NCBI GenBank assembly: GCA_033297075.1
Contig: MU858124.1
Span: 107,435 to 171,434, forward strand
From: Rhypophila decipiens
Taxonomy: Eukaryota > Ascomycota > Sordariomycetes > Sordariales > Naviculisporaceae
Reading direction: 5' to 3'
Length of the DNA: 64,000 nt
Position numbers and translations under genes: made by a program. The notes below the pieces were generated by a model. That model was not told where the DNA came from. It ran no database searches and saw nothing but the letters and a program-made list of their open reading frames with translations. Positions 35,893 to 47,516 of the stretch are shown here, piece after piece. Position 1 is the stretch's first letter, and each line of letters opens with the position of its first letter.

Positions 35893-38800
35893 TTATGGTA
35901 TCATTTCAACAAAGACCATGAAAATGAGAACCGCAAGAAGGATCCCTGTGTGAACGGTACAATGCTGCGTTAGCTCTCACTTCTAGGAATCAAGCAACAA
36001 TTGATATGGGTAAGGAGTAACATACCAAAGACCGATGAGGGTGTGTGAGGCGACCTTGGATTGTTTCCCATTGACAGGGATGAGCGTCCTTGTTTCTTGT
36101 CTTCTATTCCGGGACTCTCGTGCTCTTGAGTCCTTGATATCTTGGCCCCATTCAACGGGTTGGGCACTGAGGATTTTCCAGCCTTTTCCGATTTCGATTT
36201 CGAGGGCCCATCATTGACGTTTTCCACCTTGTGTTGTTCAAGCAGCTCGAGGATGCGGTCTCTGTTTGGAAACTCTTCGTACGTGGCGTAGTCTATCCAG
36301 CTCCGTAGGGTGAATAGCTTGCATCGACTTTTGCCGTTGTCACCTACGTCCCAATTGCTGACATCGCGGAATGATACAGGGAGGTGTGCGTTCTCCCAAA
36401 AGTATTTTCGACCTGAAATCTCCATGTGATTGTCGAACGTGATCCGTACGCACTTTTTGTGCTCTCCCGACTCGACCTCAAAGTCCACCTGCACACGTTC
36501 GGACTTTTCCTGCTCAGATCCCTTGCGTACTGCCACAAATGCTCTCCATGAGGATTCGGTTCCTGCACTGCCCTGTTCAATGAAGACTTCCAAGGCGGTG
36601 GCGATGTGGCTGTTGTCGGTACTTTTGGGGGTCAACCAATGTAAAAAGAACAATACCAACAAGTGATCCCAGATACTGACAACAAAGTCTTTGTCCACGT
36701 GTGGACCTGTAGTGACAGTGACAGTATTTTCCAATTTATAAGAATTGGCCCTGTTATGGACCCATTTCACGAAATAGTCCGGACGGGGAACAGGCTGAAG
36801 TGGTGTAAGTACCTGCAGTTTCAGGAGTTCTCGACCAACTATCTTCCTCATGAAATTCCAGTGAACAGTCGGGAGCGGTTCATTCCAACATGTGAGACAG
36901 GGTGCAAAGTCCAAGGTCCAAATGAGCGTGTAAGTAAGCAATGCCATGTCATAGGGGTTATTTGCGAAGGATTGATCATGCTGAAGTTTCCACAGAATAT
37001 AGTCGTAGTTTCTTGAACAGGCAGCAATAAGCAGAGGATGTTCGCACCTCGGTTCTAGGTCGAGCCTCTTGTCAGGTTCGCCAGGCAAGTCAACTCTGTC
37101 TATATATCTGATCTCATCGTCCCCAATACATCAATAGGCATATCCCAGGAACCTTTATGTCCCACGCGTGGGGAATGGGAAAACACAGTCGCACCCACAG
37201 GCATTCCCTCCCATGCGTCGAAGGAACGAATGGAAGATAATGATTCCAAAAAGGCAAAGGGTGGCTTCGAATCAAGTCCCTCTTGCTGTCGAAACTCCAT
37301 CAACCTCGAGTAGGCTTGGTCGCTATCGTGGCCGGGCACTTTGGAGAGTCTTGGAAGGAGATTGCGATCCGGCAAATGTGCCTGCGCAGCTAGATAAAGC
37401 TGTGAAATGGCATTCGTGCAGTCAAAGCCTTCGCCGTATTGTGTCATGTCAGCTTTCACACTCTTGTCGTCCAGAAACTCGGCGACGGAACGGTGTGTAT
37501 AGTCGATATAAGTTGGGTACGGCTGGAGATGATGATGATCCATGACTTCCAATAGACCTCGACACCAGCCATTTAGTTGTTTTTGGCCCATTTCTTGCTT
37601 TTCCCGGATTCCTTTTGCACTCCCGCGGACCAAGCGTGCGCTGCTCTGGAATTCCTCTCGGACTGCGAAATCCCGATCAGCCTCGTAATTCTCAAAAAAG
37701 GAATAACCAAGGGTATGAAACCTAATTCCAACCCGTTTGAGCAATCATAGCATTTTCAGGGTCTGGTAAGCCCTTTTCCGCCTCGTTCTGTTGAGGGAGC
37801 GCAGTATATGCGTGTAGAGATCACGTAATTCGTCGGGTAATGAGTCGAGGATCTTCCACAGAGACTCAACAGACCCGCCATCCTCGATATCCTCTCGCAT
37901 GGATCTGCTGACAACGCTGGCCCAGAGGAATATCCCTTGTGCCCTTTCTGGAATTGCACTGATTAGGCCATCCTTGCTCTTTCTCTCCGGTAATTGCTCG
38001 AGTTTGTCTCTCACATAACTCCGCATGTCGTGTTTCGTGAGCTCGTGAAGGCGAAACCGCCTGTCGGGAGAGAATGTGTTCATGAAAACGTTGTCCTCCC
38101 TGCTCGACACACACAGCTTGACCACCGGAGAAATCTCTGCCCAGCTTTGGAGCAACTGGACCATGGCCTTCCTGTCGACTCGTGTCGTCTCCTGGAACTC
38201 GTCAAGGCCATCGATAAAGATGCAGAAGCAGTGATGGTCGGATATCTCCTTGTTCCGAAAAAGACGCTCGAATGAATCTTGCACATCCTTCTCCGTAATC
38301 GGAAACTCAGACTGATTCTGCACTTGGTGGTGGTTGTTCAGTCTATCCCACTGCTCAGGTAAAACCTGTTGAACAAGTTCTGGACACTGTGCTAGGATGC
38401 TGTAAAGAATCGAGCGGAATAGACCCACTAGCGACTTTTGGAGTTCTGAGCCAGGATTCCAAAAGAAAAACCCAGCAAGAATTATCCTTTTCCCACCAGC
38501 CCACTTCTCAAGCTCTCTTTTGGTTCCCTGATGCTCAAACAAGAACCTCATTAGGGTCGACTTTCCGGAACCGAGTTTCCCCGAAATATGGAATATTCCA
38601 CCTTCTGATGAAATCCAGGTCCCGAATTTGTTCCTCGCAAGGCGTTTCATCTCGATGGCACCTTGATCAGTCTCAACGTCGTCATGGTGCGGTCGTATCC
38701 CATTCCGGAAAGGCCGTGATATCCTAATAGTACGTGAAGCGATATCTTCCGGCGGGTACGCATCCCCAAAAATCCACTCGAACGTCCCCAAGTAGGCATC

Positions 38801-39478
38801 GTCCAGCATATCGTAACGCGCGTTCATACCTTCGAAAGAAATTGCCTCGAGGATTCGCTTTCTTGTGATTGCCTGGTTAACAGTTTCCTGGACATTGAAA
38901 AGCTCCTGCAGTTGTCGTTGTGCCGTCTCGCTGATGGATGAGATCTCGACAGCTTGGCCAAGCCGCTCGATATTCTTCTGGAGATCCAAAAGCGTGGTTC
39001 TGTCTGTCTTGACTCCAGAGAGAAGAGTATCAAGGGATTCCCGGGTTTCGCGATTTGTCAGAAACGTTATCTGCAATTCCAATTGACTCCGGCACCGTTC
39101 CAACTTCTGTTCAAGTTCAACTTTCTCTTTGTCGTGTGTAACGTTTTTCACTGCAGACCAAAGACTTTGGGTCTTTGAAGTGGCATCTTTTGGCTTGAGA
39201 CGTTTGAGCAGGGCGATGAGCTCCTTTGACAGGTTGTGACATTCTCTGGCCAGAAGGCGCAGTCCGTTGTCCTCACAGGCTAGTCTCGAGTCATCCCCGG
39301 TGAGTAGTCTTTCACTTAATCTCCTCATCTCTTCAACAACGAGCTCCAGAGTCCGATTGTCATCAAGGCGGCCGTCTTCCGTGTTGTGGATCTTTATCGC
39401 TCCATTGATGAGTTTGCTGCTGAATGTGACAAAGGACAGGATGCCAGATGCCAGACCAATCGCGGTCACTGGATCCAT
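35893..39478 (-). pseudogene. NACHT/STAND (NLR-like) gene, two breaks, C-terminal membrane exon
   Basis: Read right to left from the ATG at 39478. The N-terminus (MDPVTAIGLASGILSFVTFS) is the helical N-terminal domain typical of fungal STAND proteins, followed by a coiled-coil-prone stretch (about 120-210). The NACHT NTPase has Walker A GKLGSGKST at 300-308 and Walker B CIFIDGLDEF near 419-428. A winged-helix-like region ending in YTHRSVAEFL and a further 370-residue C-terminal region follow. The frame is broken by TGA at 37745-37747, immediately followed by family-like sequence in the same frame, and by a one-base loss near 37108-37113, after which the frame shifts. The last intron, 35946-36025, has GTATGT, GCTAAC and CACAG. 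It leads to a 53-base exon encoding a hydrophobic helix (ILLAVLIFMVFVEMIP). No ankyrin, WD or TPR repeats are seen. It may be a recent pseudogene, an allele-specific loss or an assembly error. Confidence 0.8.
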
Positions 39479-40409
39479 TTCGCGGGTCAGGGAAGAAAAA
39501 ATGGTCCTCAAAAGGTTCCGATTGTAGGAAGTTGGATATCCAAGCTTGTCTTCAGTTCTGTTGTCCCCAGATAGAGAGACGAGGCATGGGACTGTGTGGA
39601 CTAGGTAGACAAAGAGGAAGGACTCAAGATGCTGCAAGAGGGTTCCCGGCCCCTCACGAAGATTGGAAGTGCAAATGCGACTCAGCCCAGCTGCAGGACC
39701 CCTCGCTGTCCCAGGCAGCAATGGCCTGGAATTTAGCCCCCCCACCAGGAGTCCTCTCGGGCACGAGTTATTGGTGTGTAACGGGAAGGAACGGTTACAA
39801 AATATTCGACTCGTTTTGACATGGGTCCAGGTCAGCCGATTGCTACGGCCCGAGTTGGGAGCTCTTCGGGACCGACCGGCCCGACCGGGCACCCTTACAC
39901 CTGGATTCTTTTCCGAGCCTCAGAACGGCCCCGCATACATTTATTTACATGGCTTTTCAGCAAGCGATATAAACCCTCACATTCGCATCCGGAAACAGGT
40001 CAGTCAAGCATTGAAGCCAAACTATAACCATTCACTGCAAAGAGCCCCAGAGAATGGCTCTCCATCAGCCGTCCTGTCGTCCGTGCCTCTCATGGGCGTC
40101 GAATACTCCAACTCGTCGGATATCCCCTGTTGAGTCGGCCAAAACATCCCAACGGCCATTGGAGATGGGCCGATGACCCGGGCCACATCCCGACTACTTA
40201 AATCGCAAGGCTTTTCCCGACCCAGCTTTTCCAACCGCCTGGTGAAATTGGCTGGCGTGTTAATTGCCATATCGTTCCAGTTGCAAGGCCTTGCACCATC
40301 AATACCAAGAGACAGTTAGTAGAAAATATCGGCGATCAAAAACAGAAAAAGAAAAAGGAAGAGCGAGCAAGAGACATCTGTGCCACTCACCAGAGTGGAC
40401 TCATCCAAC
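39479..40409. other. Divergent promoter region, STAND gene and hydrolase
   Basis: This 931-base gap separates two divergent genes. It contains an A-rich leader (about 40320-40360) just before the hydrolase start. No gene is supported. Confidence 0.55.
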
Positions 40410-41749
40410 ATGAGCGACATCACCACCACTGCGGAGCCTCCATCCGCCCAACCTGAAGCTACTCGATACCTTGCGCACGAGCGGTTCCATCGGCGGTTTG
40501 TTCTACCTGCCACTGCTGACCACCCAGAGCTGCAAGTCAGTTACGCTGATGTTGGGCGCTTGCCACCACCGCCGCCCAAAGAACCCGAAGTTACCAGTAC
40601 CTCTTCTGATAGCCACCCCACGATCCTGTTTATCCCCGGAATGTTTGCATCGCGCTATCTAAGTGTGTGGATGCATCCCATAGCTGAGAAGGTAGGGGTG
40701 CGCGTTTTGGTCGTTGATAGGTATGTGGAAACAGCGAAATCGGTAAATGTTTCTCCTGCCAGAACCTCAATAACTGACTCCGGGTCGAATATGGTCAAGA
40801 CCTGGAATGGGTCATTCCACCAATGTCCCCCTTGATCAACGTCTCAACGTCTGGATCGAGCTGGTCCCCGCCCTGCTTGCCCACATGCAGATACGACAGG
40901 TCAGCCTGGTATCCCACAGCGCCGGGACCATCTATCTGCTCAACACCCTCTCTCGGTGTCGTGATATGCTTCACCCGGAGAATCCGCTCGCGGTTCTGGT
41001 TGGTACGTCGGTTCCCAAATGTCATTTTCCCTCATCTTACTTACCTTGTGCAACGGTATACAGCACCATGGGTCGACCCCTTTCACTCACGTGTGACAAC
41101 AATGCTCATGTTGCAGAGTTTGCCATCCAGCCTGTTTGGGATGTACCACCATATCCCGAAACTGATCAACACAGGCGGGAGGGCGTTCGGCAGACTGGCC
41201 GATATGTTTCCTGCTTCCTCGGGGAGCGGACTAATCGCAGGTGGTGTACCCAGCGACTCGGACCCAGCTCGGAGAAACCGACAGAAGCTAGAGACCGAGT
41301 ATGATCTGTCTGTAGCGGTGCAACAAGAGCTGCAGGTCTTGGTCCAAAAGTCCATGTTTGGGGAGAGCTTGGATGGGGCTGATAGTGAGGCGTTGTTTTG
41401 TCTTCGAAAGGGGCCCGACGGGCTGTGGGGTGAGTGTGATAACTATGCAGATGCTGCGAGGAAGCTGGTTGATCTGGAGAGAAGTCGACAGAATAACCGA
41501 GATCCTGGTGTGGTGGGAAAGGGGAAGAAAAGGGGACTGACAGTTCATGCCTACTTTGCCGATACCGATGCCATGATTGGTAAAAAAGGGCAGACCTACT
41601 TTGAGAACTGTTGGAATGGAGGACACGGGTATAAGTTTGATGATGTCGTTGAGTTTCGGTCTACCACGGTCAAAGATACGGATCACGACAGTGTGGTCCT
41701 TTCTGTAGAGGTGTTGGAGCGGATCTTTTTGCTGGCGAAAGAGGCTTGA
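40410..41749 (+). CDS. Alpha/beta-hydrolase fold protein
   Basis: Three exons: 40410-40720, 40800-41002, 41064-41749, giving 399 residues. The fold is marked by an HPTILFIPGMFASRY oxyanion-loop strand, VDRPGMGHST after strand five, and the nucleophile elbow SLVSHSAGT with Ser144 (Ser-His-Ser-Ala-Gly in place of the usual Gly-x-Ser-x-Gly). A likely acid is in YFADTDAM and the catalytic His in DTDHDSVV near the C-terminus. It has no signal peptide, so it is probably cytoplasmic. The substrate is unknown; such proteins include esterases, lipases and secondary-metabolite hydrolases. Splicing restores the conserved RPGMG and APWVDP segments, which supports the model. Confidence 0.9.
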
Positions 41750-41828
41750 AACAAGGCTCAACATCTTTTCCTTTTCTTATCCGTTTGGGTCTCTTCGCAA
41801 TTCACGGCTTATCCTCCCAAGAAACTGT

Positions 41829-44800
41829 TCAGTCCCGATACCGCCACTTCCAATCTTCAACATCCCTCAGCCGTTTCCTTTGTCGATAAATCTTCCAGGT
41901 AGGTCCCCTCCGCGCGATCAACCAAGAAATGAACAGAACAAAAACCGTCAGTGGACCTGCGATGGTCCAGAACAGACCCTGCCCCTTCTCCATGTCACGA
42001 ATGTCGATCGTGTTCATCCCAAAGTAGCTGGTCACAAAGGACAAGGGAAGAAAGATGATCGTCACCAGCGTGAAGACGAAGATAGCGACACCTTGTCGCT
42101 CTGTCTTCATACTGATCAAGAGGGCCGATTGCGCTTTCAGTCTGGCGATGTTTTCTTCATGCCTTTCAATTTCAGACATCAAAATGTCATACTTGAGGTG
42201 GGCCCTGCGTTGTAGCGAGTCCAGCAGGGCTTGTAAGGTCTCGTCATCACCCTGTTTGGTATTTGTGGGGATGTCTGTGTTGTGCTCATTACACGTCTTT
42301 GTGTGGCATTTGCGGGATGTGGTTTTGTTTCGTGAGTTGTTAGAACGATCAGCCCAGTCTCTCATCGTCGTCAAGCTGTCCAGCCGGTTCTCATGGCGAG
42401 CTACCAAAGCTTTTGCGCAACTTCTTGCCACCTGTCCAATTACTTTCTGTTGGCTCTTGAGGATCCCTTTCAGGATCCTTAGCTCGTCCTCTGTATTGGA
42501 TATGAGATATACGAGGGACTGGGTGACAGAATCCCTCATCAGATATTCCTGAATTGCTTGGTCAGCCGCCTCTTTGTTCATCTCACATGGAACTTGTCAC
42601 TGTTCGCAGCACATGGTACTACACACCTCTTGAGCAATCCACCTGGCATACAAATCGCCAATATCTCTGGAAGCTATCACAAACCGTGTAGGGGTGGTGA
42701 TTGTGCACATCCTCAGCATACAGGACATGGCCGGACAACCAGCGGATCTGTGAATACTCCTCAACATTTCTCTATTCTCGGATTGGTTGACACTCTCAAT
42801 ATTCGCAATGGCGACACCAAGTTGCCGTTCAAGATTTTCCACAGCTGCTAGAAATTCTGTTTCGAGGTCCTGCAAAGTTTCGCCTTTCGTGCGTGGTGAT
42901 TGCAAAATCTTGAGCATGTTCGGTTCTATGTCGTGGACCTTGCCTGATCCTATACCTATCTTCTGCGCAAGTAGTTTGACACCCCTTCTAATGATGTGCA
43001 TCATTCTTCGCTCTGCGCAATAAACGTTAAGGCGGTAGACCTTGCCGTCAGGGGCGGCGTAGAAGTTCGTGCTGAAGTGGATGACAATAATCCACAGACT
43101 TCTTAGAGCCTTGAAGACCTCTTCCGGAGGCTCCTCCTGTGACCTCATTTTTTCTTCGACCTCTATCCAGTGATTGATGTGCTGGCTCAGAGTAGGCGAG
43201 GATAGCTCGAGGCTTGGACTGCCAACGTAACACCCCAAGTACGAGAGAAACTTGGTGAACAATCTGGTGACTCGGTGGAATCCTTTTCCTCTCTGCAACC
43301 ACTATTGTTAGTAGATTGAGCCCGATTAAAAATACGTTTGTGTCAGGGACCATACTTTGCGATGATATCGATCTGCTCTAAGGCAAGTGAAGACGACCGA
43401 CATAACCCTGAGAACAAGTGACAGACCGACGTCCCGTCCCAGAATGAGATATGGAAATATGCGAGGCACGTATGCGGGAATCCAGACAATCGGAATGGCT
43501 GCACTGATCAAGTCGTTTAGAATCCCAAAGATTGCAAACCCACTCAATAACAGCATCGAAAACCCAGGAAATGATCTCAGAAACTCTGTCCACCCATCCA
43601 AGTCCCCGAGGTGGGACTGGAAGTGGAAGTAGTCCCAGGCTGCCACGCGCAAGCAGTTTGGCACCTTGTCCAAAAAGCTCGAGGAAGTATGGACACCCAT
43701 AGGCCATATCTCACCCCCAGCAAGGCGCGAAACTGTCACCAAGTTCCTCTTGTCAACAACGAGGCACCATGTCTCATGAACCATAGGTTCCATGGACACA
43801 TTTGACAAGTGATTGGACAATAAACGTGTCTCTCGCCCTCTCGGATCCTTACCGAATCTGTAGCTGTATTGCAAGAGTGATCTCGTACGGTGAGTTTCCA
43901 TTTCCGCGTGGTGCACTTTGGGAGTGCTCGTGGGAGTCATAGCCGCATGGACAGCCCATGAAAAAAAACCACGCCTTTCGGAGGATGACGTAGGAAGTGG
44001 TGGTGGTAGTCCTGCTGGTTGGGGCGGAGGTGTGGATGGGGAAGGCATTAAAGCAGGAGGCGGCGATATCCCTAGCGAGACCGCGGGCAGGGAGGGGACT
44101 GAAAACGAGAGCGGCGACATTCCCAGCGTGGGGGGTCGTGGTGAGGGTAATGATGAGGACAAAGACGACGATGACGAAGAGTTGTCTGAAGAAGACGAGG
44201 ATATAGACGATGATACCGAAGAGTTATCCGAGGAATATGAGAAGCTGATTCGTGAAGGTAGTGGCGAAGCGCATGGCTTAACAATGGTAAACGGAGGGGA
44301 GGATTCAGGGTTGTCCAACGTGGCCTCGAAATGGATTGTGGGCAGTGAATAGAAAGCAGGAATATCGTGGGAGTACTGGCAACTTTCACCATCGTTAAAC
44401 CAGTTGTCGTCATTCTGGCTCTCGTCTGGTTGAAAAGTTGCGAATTCTGGCCGAAAGGTTGGACCGTAGGATCCCCGAACTTCATTCTGACCTCGAAATC
44501 TGCGCAACCCATCCTGAACAACTCTGCGTTCCTCGTCGCCGTACTCACGCATCAGGTCGTCCACGATTGTCTAGGCTCGTTGTCAACAGCCACTCTAATA
44601 CCGAGTTCTCGAGCATACTCCATGGCAAAACTTACGCTGAACTGGTCGAAGCTGGGGTTAGCACTTGCGAAGTGACTAGAAAATACAATACCAATCAGCG
44701 AATTATTCTTGGGCTAGGGGACGTTTGAGCTTGAAGATCTTGGCAACTTACATCCATCGGCAGGCATACCCGGCCAAGTGTTCGGGGACCAATCCTATGT

Positions 44801-44945
44801 CCCTTGTATTGCTCATATAGCATCGACTTGCGAGCGGAACGTCCTCCCCCAGCTCCTCGTCCAAACTGACATCCATAACCTGGGCCTCGATTGGCCCCCC
44901 TGGACCTTTTTGAACAGTCGTTTGAGGTTTCGTGTTCTCGGACAT
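41829..44945 (-). CDS. CorA-like membrane protein (Mg2+ transporter-like)
   Basis: Five exons read right to left: 44945-44752, 44675-44636, 44570-43356, 43292-42627, 42581-41829, giving 955 residues. The N-terminal part has the RWIHF segment seen at the start of fungal CorA-like domains, then a long Ser/Pro-rich low-complexity region (roughly residues 190-290). The C-terminal end has coiled-coil helices followed by two membrane spans, with the signature YFGMNT (Gly-Met-Asn at 893-895) after the first. In true CorA channels this GMN loop selects hydrated Mg2+. A second hydrophobic stretch around residues 430-475 is unusual for the family and could reflect an undetected intron. The last intron is only 45 bases and uses a GAG acceptor; it removes an in-frame TGA. 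Start 44945 is preferred, with 44984 possible. The role may be regulatory rather than transport, as for many fungal paralogs. Confidence 0.78.
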
Positions 44946-46182
44946 CGTGGGACAGTGATTGATTGAAAGAGTAGTTAGACACATAAAGTACAGGTTAGGT
45001 TGATCGCGTAGACAGATTTCCGGGAATGAGGATGTAGAAATAAGCTATCGTCGCAAGTTTCGGTGGAGTGATTCGGAATTGGAAGAAACTGGCTCAACTT
45101 TCAGTCAAGGGCCCAGGGCTTTCCCGGTGGACCGCTACGCTGTGATGTCAAAAGACATATCGAGGAGCGCTTCGTTGGGGGCCGAGAATGCGGGCTGAGT
45201 GTGTTTGTGTAACTTGGATGTTCGCCCATCGGCCTGACAATCATCAGATGCTCAGCTGAATTCTTGGCGAACCGTCGACGCTCCTTGACCTTCAGCCGAT
45301 CGGGATTGGCCGGAGACCGCCACCGGGCCTGTTTTCTGCATGTTGGCCGAAGCTGCGAACTGTGGTGTGACTTTATGGTGTGATGCCGACCTGCCCAGTT
45401 TGTAAAGACCGAGAATAGCCTACAACGCAACATATCAGCTGTAAACATCGCTCAAAAGGAATCTTGACAAGTCCAAGCAAATGTGAATGTGTGATGAAAT
45501 GAGGGCAATGAGCTGGGTGACAACCAGGGGATCACGTGACTCCCGCTGATTCTAGCACCACCATCCATCCATCACCACTTTCTGCTACGATGCGCAAGAT
45601 GGACGGCTTTACGAGAAGGTATGCTGCAATGTACAACGACAAGACGGCGCAGTCTCTCGTTCTTTCTGGGAGGAAAAGTGCTATCGGACCCAAAGAAATG
45701 GTCGCCAGATATGAAAGCAGTTCGGGCAACGATCAAGTATGCCATGTCAACGGGACGATTGGATCTAGACGCGCAGAGAATAGACACATCGCAGTAAGAG
45801 AACTCGACCAAGGAGTCGCACGCAGCCTCAACCAGCAGATCCTGCTTTAGCTGCTGAAGATAGGACGCTGAACACTTGGAGAACGCAACCTTCAAGGTGA
45901 TCTGCTTATAAAATGAAAAGAGGCATCGGGTGATCTAGAGGTGAAAAAATAGAGGGCTTGGACGAGATAATGGCGGATTTGTATGAACCGAATGTAGTTA
46001 GCGTGCATAGGCCCTTTAGGCTCAGTGCCTCCGGGCGAAATAAATTCCATCCATCCATCCATCCACATGAAAACGGCAAACTAAAACAAACCACTCAACA
46101 ATTTTTCTCACGCTTTCCCCGCTCTCGGTTTCCACCCAGTCTTGATACCTTCTTCTCAAGACAGACCCTTTTACAACCAATA
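44946..46182. other. Divergent promoter region with CCAT microsatellite
   Basis: This lies between the CorA-like and 2EXR genes, which point away from each other. It contains a short (CCAT)n run near 46047-46064 in the 2EXR leader. An in-frame ATG at 45970 upstream of the 2EXR start exists but adds no domain. No other gene is supported. Confidence 0.55.
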
Positions 46183-47274
46183 ATGGCGGAAAATTCCATC
46201 TTCCATTTCTTTCCCTACCTCCCAGTCGAACTCCAAGATGAAATCTGGTCATTCGCAGCCGCCTCCGCCATCCGCTCTATCGCTTCCACATCCGAAGTGT
46301 GCATCGTCACGCCCTTAGCCATCGTAGACGACCACTGGTTGCCAGTGCCTTCATTTGTACGTTTCACGGTCGATACAGCATGGCCATCACTCGCCCACGT
46401 CTGCCGCAATTCCCGCGATGCTTTGTTCCGCTCCTCCGGCTTCACAATGCGCCAACATACCCCCTCCCAACTTTCTGAAGACGGCCGAGACAAGGATGGA
46501 ACCCCGACTACCAGTAACCGCGCAAAAGACAAGAAAATGCTGGTCCCCTTTAGGCTCTTCAATCCCGAAATAGACACGCTCTACTGGACCGCCTATCAGC
46601 AGCCTGTTATGATCGAGTTCTTCCGAAGCTGCGAGATGAATGAAGGGCTAGACACCAGCATACGATCCATAGCGGTAGACGTGGGAACGACGGATACCGG
46701 TTTGCTCGGCGATCTAGTGGACCTACTAGTAGAATACGCACCTTTTATTACCGATCTCACGATGGTTTTGCCCAGGGGATCTCTACGCGCTGGCGGGGTT
46801 GCCCAATTCTATGACCAAACCTTCTGTGGTATCCCCGCTATCAAAAGGTGTAGGATTCGACACCTCACACGTTCTGAGCGGGTGAAGATGAAGATTTGGG
46901 GGTATGATGTGAAGGAAGTTTTTACGTTTGAGGATCATCTTTCCAGACAGAAGCGGCTGTTGGAGGAGTATGTTACGCATGGGGGCCATATGGTTATGAC
47001 ACCTGGTCCTCCAGTTGCTCCGCTGATTAAGAGTGCGACAGAGACAGTAAAGCCTACATGGAATGAGAATACGGAACAGTTTGACGGATTGGAAATTCAT
47101 CTGGGTGTGTTTGAGGAGTGGGCTGGGACTGCTACGAGCACTGTCGGGGAGCATCAATGGGTCGAACCTAGCGCAATAAAGAAGGGTGATTACAGTCGCC
47201 TTAGGGTTATCCCACCGGCTGAGCAGAGAGATCCGTTCGAGTATCGGCCTCTTGACGATGAGGTCATGGATTGA
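46183..47274 (+). CDS. 2EXR-domain protein
   Basis: This is a single exon of 363 residues. It begins with the 2EXR signature FHFFPYLPVELQDEIW at residues 7-22, followed by the typical PSLAHVCRNSRDALF segment near 90-105 and a second conserved block FNPEIDTLYW. The family is large, fungus-specific and of unknown biochemical function; it is expanded in filamentous ascomycetes and resembles F-box-like adaptors in having a short N-terminal motif. No signal peptide or membrane span is visible. I started at 46183 because the motif usually lies within the first 20 residues. Confidence 0.88.
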   Translation: MAENSIFHFFPYLPVELQDEIWSFAAASAIRSIASTSEVCIVTPLAIVDDHWLPVPSFVRFTVDTAWPSLAHVCRNSRDALFRSSGFTMRQHTPSQLSEDGRDKDGTPTTSNRAKDKKMLVPFRLFNPEIDTLYWTAYQQPVMIEFFRSCEMNEGLDTSIRSIAVDVGTTDTGLLGDLVDLLVEYAPFITDLTMVLPRGSLRAGGVAQFYDQTFCGIPAIKRCRIRHLTRSERVKMKIWGYDVKEVFTFEDHLSRQKRLLEEYVTHGGHMVMTPGPPVAPLIKSATETVKPTWNENTEQFDGLEIHLGVFEEWAGTATSTVGEHQWVEPSAIKKGDYSRLRVIPPAEQRDPFEYRPLDDEVMD

Positions 47275-47516
47275 AGTGGGCAGGAGAGTGAGTCTGACAG
47301 CTCACCCTTGGAGGCATAGAACACTATCATCTATGAGGCCTAGAAACACAAAGTAAGAGAGGGTGGATCTCGTCGCGTGGTGCAGGCACCCCAGGCGCAT
47401 TTGATGGAAAGACTACATGGACTGTATCAATCAACGAATCTGAAAATCTGAGAATCTGGCAAAAGGGCCCACTCTGGCTCAAGGTTACGCTATAATTAAT
47501 TTCAAGTATTTTCCCA

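Noticed and set aside
37085..37200. An intron explaining the frame change in the STAND gene
   Set aside because: Candidate introns are either under 40 bases or end in the wrong phase; a one-base loss is simpler.
43918..44352. 144-codon acidic plus-strand frame
   Set aside because: It is the antisense shadow of the Ser/Pro-rich region of the CorA-like gene, which has splice-supported exons on both sides.
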